64,000 nt of DNA from Saccharopolyspora dendranthemae (GTDB taxonomy: Bacteria > Actinomycetota > Actinomycetes > Mycobacteriales > Pseudonocardiaceae), in assembly GCF_007829955.1 (NCBI RefSeq), contig NZ_VIWX01000001.1, positions 744,001 through 808,000 on the forward strand, given 5' to 3'. The notes beneath the pieces are model-generated. The model worked only from the letters and a program-made list of their open reading frames with translations. It was not told where the DNA came from and made no database searches. Shown here piece by piece: positions 11,133 to 19,987 of the stretch. A program made the position numbers and the translations under genes. Position 1 is the stretch's first letter; every line of letters starts with the position of its first letter.

Positions 11133-12109
11133 CGGGTCCCCCTCCCGAGCAGCTGTTCCAGTCCGGGCACCGCGTTGGTCGGCGGGATGTTGGCGAAGTA
11201 CGCGTCCAGCGCGGGCATCGTGGACAGCACCTCGCCGAGGGTCCGCAGCATCGGGACCGCCTCGTGCACGGCGGCGGTGACGTTGTCTCGGTTCTCGCGC
11301 AGGATCGTCAGCACCGACTGCAGTTCGGTCAGCGCCGGGCGCAGCTGCGCGTCGTTCTCGCGGGCGAGCGCGTCGAGCTCGTCGGCGGTCCTGGTCAGGT
11401 CCGCCAGCAGCTGCTCGATGGCGGCCTGCCGCTCGTTGAGCGCCAGCAGCAACGTGGTGCCCTCCTCGAAGACGGCGCGCAGGTCCGAATCGTGCTGCGC
11501 GAGGACCTGCGTGGTGGCGCGGGAGTGCTCCAGCAGCGAGCGCAGTTCGGTGTCGCGGGCGTTGACGCTCTCGGCCAGCCGCCGCAGCCCGGTCAGCGCT
11601 CCGGGAACGCTCCGGGCGGTGCCTTCCAGGGTGTCGGCGACGGTGTCGATCGCCGTGGTCAGCCGCGCGGTGTCCAGCCGGGCGGTGTTGTCGGTCAGGC
11701 CCTGCAGCGCTTGGGCCACGTCGTACGGCGGCACGGTCCGCGACAGCGGGATGTGGGCGTCGTCCGGGAGCTCACCGGGCCCGGCCGGGCCGAGGCTCAG
11801 GGCCTTCTCGCCGAGGGCGCTCTGGGCCTTGACCGCGGCGGTGCTCGCCTCGCCGATCCGCAGGCCGGGTTCGTCGACGTGGAAGGAGATCAGGACGTCG
11901 GTGTCGCGCAGCGCGACCTCCTCGACGCGGCCGACGGTCATGCCGGAGACCACCACGGGGTCGCCTTCGACCAGCCCGCCCGCCTCGGCGAACACCGCGT
12001 GCAGGCTGCGCCCGGCCAGCAGCGGCGAGATCGCGTCGCCGCTGAGCGAGAACAGCACGAGGACGGCCAGCAGGGCTGTGCCGATCACGCCGAGCTTGGA
12101 ATCGGTCAT
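11129..12109 (-). CDS. mceC: MCE family protein, MceC-type
   Basis: A 326-residue MCE protein beginning MTDSKLGVIGTALLAVLVLF, which is a membrane anchor, followed by the MCE fold (AVFAEAGGLVEGDPVVVSGMTVGRVEEV) and helical tail. The frame is open upstream, but the ATG at 12109 sits 2 bp after the mceB stop and gives the normal anchor. It is the shortest of the six MCE subunits apart from none other being lipidated except mceE. It should act with its neighbours in lipid uptake. Confidence 0.88.
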   Translation of the reverse strand: MTDSKLGVIGTALLAVLVLFSLSGDAISPLLAGRSLHAVFAEAGGLVEGDPVVVSGMTVGRVEEVALRDTDVLISFHVDEPGLRIGEASTAAVKAQSALGEKALSLGPAGPGELPDDAHIPLSRTVPPYDVAQALQGLTDNTARLDTARLTTAIDTVADTLEGTARSVPGALTGLRRLAESVNARDTELRSLLEHSRATTQVLAQHDSDLRAVFEEGTTLLLALNERQAAIEQLLADLTRTADELDALARENDAQLRPALTELQSVLTILRENRDNVTAAVHEAVPMLRTLGEVLSTMPALDAYFANIPPTNAVPGLEQLLGRGTR

Positions 12110-12111
12110 CC

Positions 12112-13131
12112 TCACTCCCCCGGTTCCGCGCAGCGCCGCACGTCGCTGTCGATCCACGGCGTGTAGACGTACCCGCCGGCCGGGGCGCTGGTCCGGATCC
12201 GCACGCTGCACAGGTAGGCGTTGAAGAAGTTGCCGTTCACGCCGATCCTGCCGATGCGGCGGTAGGCCTCGGGCAGTTCGGCCAGCGCAGTGCGCAGCTG
12301 CTCGTCGTTGGCGTTGAGCGTGCCGGACAGCGCGCGCAGGTCACCGATCTCGGCGCGGAGGTCGGGCCGCAGCCTGGGCAGCAGGTCGGCGGCTGCCGCG
12401 GTGAGCCCGTGCAGGTGGTCGACGGCGCCGGTGACCGAACCGCGGTCGGCGGCCAATCCGCTCACCAGTTGCCGGGTCTGCGCGATGACGTCGGAGACCT
12501 GCCGGTCGTGCTCGTCGAAGGTGGCCAGCGCTGCGTCGAGGTTGCCGATGACGTCGCCGATCAGCCGGTCGCGGTCGGCGAGGGTGTGGGTGACCGACGC
12601 CAGGGACGTCAGGAACGAGTTCAGCGCCCCGGCTTCGCCCTGCAGGGTCTGGATCAGCGAACCGGACAGCTGGTTGACCTGCTCCGGCGACATCGCCTGG
12701 AACAGCGGTTGGAAGCCGCCGACCAGGACGTCGAGGTCCAGCGCCGGTCGGGTGCGCTCCAGCGGGATGACCGCGTCGGCCAGCGGCGGACCTCCTTCGC
12801 CTTCGCCGAGTTCCAGGTAGCGGTTGCCGACGAGGTCGCGGTACTTGACGGTCGCGCGGGTGCCCTCGGTGAGCGGCGGCGCGCCCGAGACCGCCATCGT
12901 CACCAGCACCGTCGCGTCGGGTCGCATACGCAACGCCTCGACGCGTCCGACGCGCACGCCCGCGATCCGCACCGGATCCCCGGGCTCCAGGTAGGACACG
13001 TCGGAGAACACCGCCCGCACCGGGGTTTCCGGGCCCGCGCGGCGCGTTTCGCCCAGCAGGATCGCGATGTAGCCGGCGGCGACGGCCGCGATCGTGAAGA
13101 ACACCGACAGCTTGATGACCTCGCCCCTCAC
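12112..13131 (-). CDS. mceB: MCE family protein, MceB-type
   Basis: A 339-residue MCE protein. The anchor is MRGEVIKLSVFFTIAAVAAGYIA's hydrophobic part (residues 8–25), then the MCE domain (AVFSDVSYLEPGDPVRIAGVRVGRVEAL) with the YRDLVGNRYLEL strand, then helices. A C-terminal pair of cysteines (LCSVRIR and RRCAEPGE) could form a disulfide outside the membrane, as in other MceB proteins. It overlaps the mceA stop by 4 bp (ATGA). Confidence 0.9.
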   Translation of the reverse strand: MRGEVIKLSVFFTIAAVAAGYIAILLGETRRAGPETPVRAVFSDVSYLEPGDPVRIAGVRVGRVEALRMRPDATVLVTMAVSGAPPLTEGTRATVKYRDLVGNRYLELGEGEGGPPLADAVIPLERTRPALDLDVLVGGFQPLFQAMSPEQVNQLSGSLIQTLQGEAGALNSFLTSLASVTHTLADRDRLIGDVIGNLDAALATFDEHDRQVSDVIAQTRQLVSGLAADRGSVTGAVDHLHGLTAAAADLLPRLRPDLRAEIGDLRALSGTLNANDEQLRTALAELPEAYRRIGRIGVNGNFFNAYLCSVRIRTSAPAGGYVYTPWIDSDVRRCAEPGE

Positions 13132-14309
13132 CGGCCACCTCCGGGCGGTGGGAGCGGCCCGAACAGGTAGAGCGCCAGCAGGTCCGGGTTCAGCGTCGCG
13201 GTCTCGTCAGACCCCCGGTACGGGTTGGCGCCGGTGTCGTACTCGACGTACGGCGGGATGCCCCGCACCTCCGGCAATCCGTGGCATTGCGGGCCGGTGT
13301 CGACGCCGGTCTTGGGGAGGTTCTCCGGGTACTGGTAGGCGGGCATGCCGGGCAGCAGGCTGATGGTGACGTGCGCGTTGGGGTGGGTTCCGCCGAACTC
13401 CGGACCCCCGGTGACCGCGCGGATGAGCCGGCCGTTGCGCTCCATGCCCTGGAAGAAGCACGGCACCACGGGTGAGTAGCGGCGCAGCAGTGCGGTGCTG
13501 GGCGCGAGGGTGTCCAGCGTGGTCACGAGCTGGTCGCCGTGGCGTTCCAGGTACCCGCCGGTGGTGTTGCCGACCTCGGTCATCGACAGCAGGAACGCCG
13601 CGAACTGCCGGTCCTGCTGGACCAGCGTGGTGCTGGTGCCGCCGAGGTTGCTCGCGGTGGTGGTGAAGTCCCCCGCGACGGCCCGGTAGTCGTCGGCGAC
13701 CGCCGCGATCTCGGGCAGCCGGGCTTCGAGTTCGGGCAGGTTCGGGTTGAACGCGCGCAGGTAGCCGTCGGTGTCGGCGATCAGCTGGTGGAGGCGTTCG
13801 CCGTTCCCGCGCAAGGAACCCGAGACCGAGGTCAGGGCAGCGTTGATCTTGCTCGGTGGCACGCCCTGCAGGGTGCGCATGACGTGGTCGAAGGTGTGGT
13901 CCAGCTCGACGTTCACCCGCGCGCGGTCGATCACGGCACCTGCCGCGATGTGCTCGCCGGAGCCGCCCTGCGCGGTCAGCTCGACGTACTTGGCGCCGAA
14001 CACCGTGGTGGGAACGAGGTTCGCCGACACCTCGGCCGGGATCCGCTCGGCCTGGTCGGGGTCGAGTTCAACGGTCACCCGGGCGCCGGTGCCGTCGGTG
14101 GTCACCTCGCTCACCGAGCCGACCTCGACGCCGCGCAGCTTGACCGGTGAGCCCGGTTCCATCAGCAGCCCGGACCGGTCGGCGAGGAGGGAGACCGCGA
14201 CCACGCGGTCGAACACCCGGTGGTACTGGGCGATCGACAGCACGGCCAGCAGCCCCAGGAACATCGTGAAACCGGCGCCCGCGAGCACGTACCTCCAGTT
14301 CACCCGCAT
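13128..14309 (-). CDS. mceA: MCE family protein, MceA-type
   Basis: A 393-residue MCE protein and the first MCE subunit after the two permeases. It starts MRVNWRYVLAGAGFTMFLGL (anchor), followed by the MCE domain (LLADRSGLLMEPGSPVKLRGVEVGSVSEV) and the FGAKYVELT strand. The ATG at 14309 overlaps the permease stop in TGATG; the upstream open frame is spurious. The C-terminal 100 residues carry two cysteines (VPCFFQGMERNG and GPQCHGLPEVRG), a common MceA feature. Confidence 0.9.
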   Translation of the reverse strand: MRVNWRYVLAGAGFTMFLGLLAVLSIAQYHRVFDRVVAVSLLADRSGLLMEPGSPVKLRGVEVGSVSEVTTDGTGARVTVELDPDQAERIPAEVSANLVPTTVFGAKYVELTAQGGSGEHIAAGAVIDRARVNVELDHTFDHVMRTLQGVPPSKINAALTSVSGSLRGNGERLHQLIADTDGYLRAFNPNLPELEARLPEIAAVADDYRAVAGDFTTTASNLGGTSTTLVQQDRQFAAFLLSMTEVGNTTGGYLERHGDQLVTTLDTLAPSTALLRRYSPVVPCFFQGMERNGRLIRAVTGGPEFGGTHPNAHVTISLLPGMPAYQYPENLPKTGVDTGPQCHGLPEVRGIPPYVEYDTGANPYRGSDETATLNPDLLALYLFGPLPPPGGGR

Positions 14310-15148
14310 CACCCCGCGATGTGGACCGACGAGTCGGAGCCGTAGATCGCGAGGTCCAGCAGCAGGTCGACCAGCATCACGCCGATCAACGAGCCCCGCA
14401 CGGCCTTGCCCACCGCCTGGCCCACGCCCGCAGGACCACCGCTGGCGGCGAAACCGTGGTAGCAGTGAACCGACATCACCACGATGGACATGGCCAGCGC
14501 TTTGACGAACGACCACAGCAGGTCCGAGGGCACCAGGAAGGCGCTGAAGTAGTGGTCGTAGGTACCGCCGGACTGTCCATACGCGACGGTCACGACGAGC
14601 CTCGTCGCCGCGAACGATCCCAGCACCGCCAGCGAGTACAGCGGGATGATGGCCACGAACCCGGCGATGATCCGCGTCGTCACCAGGTAGGGAACCGACC
14701 TGATCGCCATGACCTCCAGGGCGTCGATCTCCTCGCTGATCCGCATCGCGCCGAGCTGCGCGGTGAAACCGGCGCCCACGGTGGCCGTCAGCGCCACGCC
14801 GGCGATCACCGGTGCGGCTTCGCGGGTGTTGGCGTAGGAGGAGACGAAACCGGCCAGCGCCTCGACACCGATGTTGGCCAGCGAGGAGTAGCCCTGGAGT
14901 CCGACCTCGACACCGATCGCGGCGGTCATGAACACCACGATCACCACGGTCCCGCCGATGACCGCCAGACCGCCGGTGCCGAGGCTGACCTCGGCGATCA
15001 GCCGCGCCACCTCCCGCTTGTAGCGCGAGAGCGCCGTCGGCACGGAGGCGTACACGCGACCGTGGAAGACCACCTGACGACCGGTGTCCTCCAGCTTGCG
15101 CAGCGGCACCCGGACCACCTTGTCGCGCTTGGACTCGCCGATCGCCAT
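14309..15148 (-). CDS. yrbEB: YrbE/MlaE-type ABC permease (second subunit)
   Basis: A 279-residue MlaE-family integral membrane permease. The conserved core GAMRISEEIDALEVMAIRSVPYLVTTRIIAG is the coupling-helix region that contacts the ABC ATPase. Five or six membrane spans are visible. The two YrbE subunits form the inner-membrane channel of the Mce lipid importer. The ATPase (MceG) is encoded elsewhere, as usual in actinobacteria. It is 3 bp from the first permease gene and overlaps mceA by one base. Confidence 0.92.
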   Translation of the reverse strand: MAIGESKRDKVVRVPLRKLEDTGRQVVFHGRVYASVPTALSRYKREVARLIAEVSLGTGGLAVIGGTVVIVVFMTAAIGVEVGLQGYSSLANIGVEALAGFVSSYANTREAAPVIAGVALTATVGAGFTAQLGAMRISEEIDALEVMAIRSVPYLVTTRIIAGFVAIIPLYSLAVLGSFAATRLVVTVAYGQSGGTYDHYFSAFLVPSDLLWSFVKALAMSIVVMSVHCYHGFAASGGPAGVGQAVGKAVRGSLIGVMLVDLLLDLAIYGSDSSVHIAG

Positions 15149-15151
15149 GCG

Positions 15152-15916
15152 CTAGCCCCTCGCCTGCAGGAACACGGCGGTGATCAGCGAGTTCGCGGCG
15201 AACAGCAGGATGAAGCTGAACACGACCGTCTGGTTCACCGCGTCGCCGACGCCCTTCGGCCCGCCCTTGGCGTTGAGACCCAGGTGGCAGGCGACCAAAC
15301 CGGACAGCAACCCGAAGACGGCCGCCTTCAACTCGCTCACGAGGAGATCGTCGACTCCGGTCAGCAAGGTCAGGTTCGACAGGAAGAGGCCCGCGCTGGA
15401 GTTCTGCACGAGCACCGAGAACAGGAAGCTCCCGCCCAATCCGACGAACGTGACCAGGCCGTTGAGCGCGAGGGCGACGATCGTGGAGGCCAGCACTCGC
15501 GGAACCACGAGCCGTTGCACCGGGTTCAGGCCCATCACGCTCATCGCTTCGATCTCGTCGCGAATCTTGCGCGCACCCAGATCAGCGCAGATCGCGGTCG
15601 CGCCGGCTCCCGCGACGACCAGCACGCTGACCATCGGGCCGATCTCCCGCACCACCGCCAACCCCGCCCCGGCCCCGGCCAGGTCCGCCGCGCCCAGCTC
15701 GGTCAGCAGCTGGTTGAGCTGGAACACGACGATGACGCAGAACGGGATGGCCACCAGCAGCGTCGGCACCACCGACACGCTCACGATCATCCACGCCTGC
15801 TGCAGGAATTCGCGCCCCTGGAAAGGACGCCGGAACCCGAGCCGGAAGACCTCCGCCGACAACCGGTAGAACGACCCGACGGGAACGCTGATCCTGGCCA
15901 GCCCGGAATCAGCCAT
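15152..15916 (-). CDS. yrbEA: YrbE/MlaE-type ABC permease (first subunit)
   Basis: A 254-residue MlaE-family permease with the conserved GARKIRDEIEAMSVMGLNPVQRLVVPRV coupling segment and the GGPKGVGDAVNQTVV motif before the last membrane helix. The frame extends to 15949, but the ATG at 15916 (MADSGLARIS) gives the typical N-terminus. It is the first gene of the Mce operon, so the promoter lies in the 15917–16229 gap shared with the divergent Crp-like gene. Confidence 0.92.
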   Translation of the reverse strand: MADSGLARISVPVGSFYRLSAEVFRLGFRRPFQGREFLQQAWMIVSVSVVPTLLVAIPFCVIVVFQLNQLLTELGAADLAGAGAGLAVVREIGPMVSVLVVAGAGATAICADLGARKIRDEIEAMSVMGLNPVQRLVVPRVLASTIVALALNGLVTFVGLGGSFLFSVLVQNSSAGLFLSNLTLLTGVDDLLVSELKAAVFGLLSGLVACHLGLNAKGGPKGVGDAVNQTVVFSFILLFAANSLITAVFLQARG

Positions 15917-16229
15917 CGACCAACCTCCCCCGAACAGGCAGAAATCCACGACGAGGAATCAACCCCGCGCAGCGAATAGTGAGGAAAGGACACCAAACAA
16001 ACGGAACATGCACGGCAAATTCGTCGATGGCTGGCTCAGCGGCGCGCTCGATAGTCGCATTACGCACCCTTAACGTCAACAATCTCATCCTGAAACCCCG
16101 CCCAGCGGAACACGATCCAGCATCCATGCTGCTCCATCGAGGTGAAGATCGTTTCGGTCTGCATTCAATCCCGAGATCCACCCGTTCAGTGGCCAGCAAT
16201 CGCTCGAAAAGCGCTAGCTGTACCGGCGA
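15917..16229. promoter_or_regulatory. Divergent promoter region of the Mce operon and the Crp-like gene
   Basis: This 313-bp gap is less GC-rich than its surroundings. On the minus strand a TTGACG hexamer (16074–16079) is spaced 17 bp from GACTAT (16051–16056), a weak fit to a housekeeping promoter for the Mce operon. No small gene or hairpin stands out. Confidence 0.35.
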
Positions 16230-16967
16230 TTGTCCACGGATGATCACCGCGTGGATCTTGGGGGCACGGCAGAAGACGTCGACACCGGTTATCTGCCCGC
16301 GCAGGACAGCTTCGTCACTCATGCGGGCACGGACCTCTGCACCGAGCTGCGCGGACTGGGCACTCGGACGGACTTCGACCGCAACGAGCTGCTGTTGCTC
16401 GTCGACCGGCCGAGCGACCACGTCCTGCTCATCGAGCGCGGATTCGTCAAAGTTCAACTGGCGGGAAACGGCCGTGACCTGATCGCGGGACTGTACGGCA
16501 AGGGCGAACTCATCGGTGAGCAAGGCGTGATGGAGTCCAAGCCTCGCAGCGCCACGGTCGTGGCACACACCGCGTGCGAGGCTACGAGAGTCCACCATCG
16601 GGACTTCAAGGAATTCTTGCGGCGACATCCTGAGCTGCCGCTGATCCTCGGCCGCATTGCGTACGAACGCCTGCACCGCGCGGATCAGCGCCAGATCAAC
16701 CTGGCTTCTCAGGACGTGCCCACCAGGGTGTGCCGTCAACTTCTCGCGTGGGGCCAAGCACTCGGTGAACGGACCCGCGACGGTGTGGCCATCAGCGGCC
16801 TGAGCCGCAAGGACCTGGCTCAGTGCGTCGGTGCCGGCGAGGCGACCGTGGACGCGGCGTTGAAGCAACTGGGCGACCGAGGTCTGCTTCGCACCCGTCG
16901 GCTGACCTTCGTGCTGCCCGATCCCCACCGCCTTCGCGGCTATCTGCACACTCGCCCGATCACGTGA
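16230..16967 (+). CDS. Crp/Fnr-family transcriptional regulator
   Basis: A 245-residue regulator with an N-terminal cyclic-nucleotide-binding-like beta barrel (about residues 35–150, with LLIERGFVKVQLAGNGRDLIAGLYGKGELIGEQGVME) and a C-terminal winged helix (SGLSRKDLAQCVGAGEATVDAALKQLGDRGLL). No Fnr-type cysteine cluster is visible near the N-terminus, so it is not an obvious iron-sulfur sensor. It is divergent from the Mce operon and upstream of the signalling pair; a perfect terminator follows it, so it is probably monocistronic. Confidence 0.85.
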   Translation: MSTDDHRVDLGGTAEDVDTGYLPAQDSFVTHAGTDLCTELRGLGTRTDFDRNELLLLVDRPSDHVLLIERGFVKVQLAGNGRDLIAGLYGKGELIGEQGVMESKPRSATVVAHTACEATRVHHRDFKEFLRRHPELPLILGRIAYERLHRADQRQINLASQDVPTRVCRQLLAWGQALGERTRDGVAISGLSRKDLAQCVGAGEATVDAALKQLGDRGLLRTRRLTFVLPDPHRLRGYLHTRPIT

Positions 16968-16982
16968 AGTAGTCGAAAGAAC

Positions 16983-17016
16983 ACGCGCCTCTCCCTGGTT
17001 TCAGGGAGAGGCGCGT
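16983..17016 (+). terminator. Strong hairpin terminator after the Crp-like gene
   Basis: A perfect 15-bp stem (ACGCGCCTCTCCCTG and its complement) closes a GTTT loop 15 bp after the stop codon. It insulates the regulator from the downstream pair. Confidence 0.75.
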
Positions 17017-17052
17017 CCATCCACTCGGCAAGACTCCGTTCACCCACCCACA

Positions 17053-17343
17053 GTGACGGAACGGAGTCGACCCTTGCGCCAAACGAATGGCCCATCGCTG
17101 ATGCCCGAGCACTGCGCCCTGCTGACCGCGGACACGATCGAATCGGGCGGGACGCAACCGGAACACCTCGACTCGATTCCCCGCCTCGTGGAGAAGGTCG
17201 TGGCGGAGGCCTCGATCGAGGTAGGAATCGGCGAGGACGTGCACCGCAACGAGCAGTTCAGCGGCGACGGACTTCTGCGGGCCTATCCGAGTCAGTACCT
17301 CCCCGCGCTGATCGACCTGGTGCTTCGATCGACGCGCTGCTGA
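17053..17343 (+). CDS. Nucleotide-cyclase-like protein, N-terminal part (frameshifted gene)
   Basis: This frame encodes the first part of a degenerate class III cyclase-like domain: LLTADTIESGG near residue 25 sits where a metal-binding Asp would be, and QFSGDGLLRAYPSQYLPALIDLV follows. It then stops at 17343. The expected continuation is in another frame (positions 17319–17924), where ASIDALLIQHN and RLRIALHLGP complete the fold. One base appears to be missing near 17320–17325. The start is a GTG at 17053, with ATG at 17101 as an alternative. Related actinobacterial proteins are single chains, so this is a disrupted gene or a sequence error. Confidence 0.6.
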   Translation: MTERSRPLRQTNGPSLMPEHCALLTADTIESGGTQPEHLDSIPRLVEKVVAEASIEVGIGEDVHRNEQFSGDGLLRAYPSQYLPALIDLVLRSTRC

Positions 17344-17390
17344 TCCAGCACAACCTGTCGGCCAAGCCCGAGATTCGGCTGCGCATCGCG

Positions 17391-17924
17391 TTGCACCTCG
17401 GCCCCTTGTCGACTGATTTCGGGCTGTACCGACCCAACATCGATGTCTGCCGACTTCTGGACGCCGATGAGTTCCAAGCACTCGTCAAGCGCTGGCGTTC
17501 CTCCCTGCCCGCCGACCGGTTCACCACGGCGCTCATCCTGTCCGATGACGCACATCGAGCTGTCTTCGGCGGTGACTACACCCGGGCCATCACCCGCCAC
17601 GACTTCGGGTCGATGAACATCCGGCACAAGGAGTTCGACCAGAAGGCCTGGGTGCGCATCGCCGGCGTCAACCCCGCGCAGCTCACCGAGTCTCCACCGA
17701 GCCCACCGGCTTCGCCGGAAGCTGGTGACGACGCTCGCCCCGCCGGTCACTCGATCAGCAACAGCGGGGGCAACCAGGGAATCCAGATCGCGGGCGACCG
17801 CAACCACGTCGAACAGCAGCCGCGGGAGACCCACGTCAACAACTTCACTGGCGAGAACAACTACGGCATCAGCGCGGGCCAGATCAACGGGTCGGTCAAC
17901 TACAACGCCCGGGAGTCGCGATGA
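17391..17924 (+). CDS. Cyclase-like protein, C-terminal part with amyloid-like motif
   Basis: This frame is open from at least 17319, before any start codon, and continues the cyclase-like fold (RLRIALHLGPLSTDF, then NIDVCRLLDA and FDQKAWVRIAGV). A Pro/Ser linker follows, then a Gly/Asn-rich tail: NQGIQIAGDRN (about residues 128–138 of this part) and YGISAGQINGSVNYN (158–172). The second motif recurs in the next protein. The stop overlaps the next ATG in ATGA, so the pair is coupled. Such tails resemble RHIM-like amyloid signalling motifs; that role is inferred. The 177 residues given here are only a part of the true gene product. Confidence 0.6.
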   Translation: MHLGPLSTDFGLYRPNIDVCRLLDADEFQALVKRWRSSLPADRFTTALILSDDAHRAVFGGDYTRAITRHDFGSMNIRHKEFDQKAWVRIAGVNPAQLTESPPSPPASPEAGDDARPAGHSISNSGGNQGIQIAGDRNHVEQQPRETHVNNFTGENNYGISAGQINGSVNYNARESR

Positions 17925-19987
17925 ACTCCGTCGAAACACCGGTACGCACTGCGGATTCCGATAACACTCCCCCGAAGAGCGACGCCGGGAAGACCGACTC
18001 CACGAGCACGGTCAACAACGATACGAAGACCAACAACGGCGTCAGCGTCGGCCATGTCAGCGGGTCGGTCAACTACAACAACTACACGGGGTCCGCGTTC
18101 TCCAAGCCGGAGCTGCAGGACTTCCGCGTTTCCGACGACGATCTGGAACGCGCCAAGAATCATTTCGTCCCCTGCCCGGGATTCGACGATGCCTTGGCCA
18201 CGCTGAAGAAGACCAATCTCGTTCTCCTGCGAGGTAAGGGCACCGGCAGGTCGCTGGCCGCGATCCGGATGCTGATCGACTGCGGAGCGCGCACGTTTTC
18301 ACAGCTCAACGTGCGTCGTTCGTTCGACAGCATCACCGACGAACAGCTCGACAGCGACGGCGGGTTCATCTGGCAAGGAACCGAATCGCAATGGCAGCAG
18401 AAGATCGCGCCCCGCACGGCCGAGCGCGTAGCGACCTGGGCTCAGCGGAATCAGTGCTACGTGGTGGTCATCGTCGACGAGGCGTTGGAGCTCGGCCTTC
18501 AGAAGTTCGAGAGCTGGCTCGGTCGACCTGACTCCACCGAGGTGGCGAGGGAGTTCCTGCGATCGCACCCGGATTGCCCCACGGATCTCGTCGACACGAT
18601 CCTCACCGAGAGATTCCGCGCACATCTCCGCGACGATTCCGCACCGAACGAGGCAGAACTCGTCGCCATCCGTGCGTGGGACGTGCACGAAAAGAAGCGA
18701 GAGCCTGAGCCTGCTCTAGCCGATCTCTCACGCGAAGCCCAGCACCTGGTAGCAGACTGGTTTCGCGAGGATCGGTCGACGATCGAGTACGCCATGCTGG
18801 TCGCGATCTCCGTCTTCACGAACCGCGACTACGGCGACGTGATGAGCGCCGCCGAGGAGCTGGAGGAGATGATCGCCGAGGCGGACAATCCGGAGGACAA
18901 GCGTCTCAAACAGCGGAAGATCTTCGAGTTCAGCAAGAGCGTCATCCTCAGCAGCTTGAACGCGACGACGACGTGGCATCCCCATGCCAAAGGGGCCAGC
19001 CTCTTTCGAGAGACTGTTCACTTCAGACGATCAGACGTCGCGAAGTGGGCCTTCCGCCGAGCTTGGCTCGAATACGACCTGTTCCGCCCGGTGATCGTGG
19101 ACTGGATGGCGCGCCAGGCCAAGAACGGATTCCAGTGGTACTGCGCGAAGGCCTTGCACGACGTCATCACCGGCCTTCCCCACACCGACCCGTTGGAACA
19201 CATCAAGACGCTCGCGAGCAAGCAATCTCTGACTTCCAACGAGCTCTCCGCGGAGCTCCTCGGGAGGTTCGCCGACGACCCCGGCACGAAGGACTTCGTC
19301 GAACCGCTCCTCCGAGACTGGTGCACGGGATCAGGCTTCCACGTCAAGTGGACTGCGGCTCTGGTGTACGCCACCGAGCACGGCGTGCGCGATCCGAAGC
19401 GAGCGATGGCCCGTCTTGAGACGATCGCTCGAAGCGACGCTCGACTGGTTCCCGCCGTCAAAGTCGCGGTGACCTCGTTGCTGAGCCGGCCGTCCAACCG
19501 CGAGCTGGTTCTTCGTGCCCTGGTCGAGTGGACGCGGCCGCACGGTCACCGTCGTGACGCTGAGAAACTGAGTAATCTCCGCTCAGTCGGGCTCGACTGC
19601 GCACAAGCCGCACTCGGCCTCACCGACCCGAAGTACTACTTGCAATCCCTTCCCAAGCAGGAGGACCCGCTCCTCATCGACCCGCACCCGAAGCTGGTCG
19701 CGCGGCTCTTCTGGCGGGTCTTTCTCGACCAGCGCACTCGCGCTTCATCGCTACGAGCCTTGCTCAGCCTGTGCGAGCAGTCCGAGAAGAACCCCCGCAA
19801 TGAACGAGCACGTGGGGTGGCACAGCTGGTCGCCACTGTCGCCCCGGACCTCCACCGGCACGATCACCATCGGCTTTTCGAAGATTGGAAGACGGAGTAC
19901 CCGGGCAACTCCGGCCGGGTCGATCGGGCCTTCAGTACCGTGCAGTTGCTCCACCAGAGGTATGCGCCCTCTCAGGCCTCCAGGTAA
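17921..19987 (+). CDS. STAND-like NTPase with N-terminal amyloid-like motif
   Basis: A 688-residue protein that I do not recognise as a named family. The first 60 residues are disordered and carry NNGVSVGHVSGSVNYNN (38–54), closely matching the tail of the upstream protein. A P-loop-like segment, RGKGTGRS (104–111), has Arg where the Walker lysine normally is. A Walker-B-like VVVIVDEA (181–188) follows. From about 270 the protein is all-helical and HEAT-like. This layout fits a nucleotide-regulated scaffold that recruits the neighbour by motif-motif contact, as in bacterial NLR-like signalling pairs. Its end overlaps the convergent LuxR gene by 56 bp. Confidence 0.7.
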   Translation: MNSVETPVRTADSDNTPPKSDAGKTDSTSTVNNDTKTNNGVSVGHVSGSVNYNNYTGSAFSKPELQDFRVSDDDLERAKNHFVPCPGFDDALATLKKTNLVLLRGKGTGRSLAAIRMLIDCGARTFSQLNVRRSFDSITDEQLDSDGGFIWQGTESQWQQKIAPRTAERVATWAQRNQCYVVVIVDEALELGLQKFESWLGRPDSTEVAREFLRSHPDCPTDLVDTILTERFRAHLRDDSAPNEAELVAIRAWDVHEKKREPEPALADLSREAQHLVADWFREDRSTIEYAMLVAISVFTNRDYGDVMSAAEELEEMIAEADNPEDKRLKQRKIFEFSKSVILSSLNATTTWHPHAKGASLFRETVHFRRSDVAKWAFRRAWLEYDLFRPVIVDWMARQAKNGFQWYCAKALHDVITGLPHTDPLEHIKTLASKQSLTSNELSAELLGRFADDPGTKDFVEPLLRDWCTGSGFHVKWTAALVYATEHGVRDPKRAMARLETIARSDARLVPAVKVAVTSLLSRPSNRELVLRALVEWTRPHGHRRDAEKLSNLRSVGLDCAQAALGLTDPKYYLQSLPKQEDPLLIDPHPKLVARLFWRVFLDQRTRASSLRALLSLCEQSEKNPRNERARGVAQLVATVAPDLHRHDHHRLFEDWKTEYPGNSGRVDRAFSTVQLLHQRYAPSQASR

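Noticed and set aside
17300..17400. Programmed ribosomal frameshift
   Set aside because: No slippery heptamer or downstream stimulatory structure is evident at the join.
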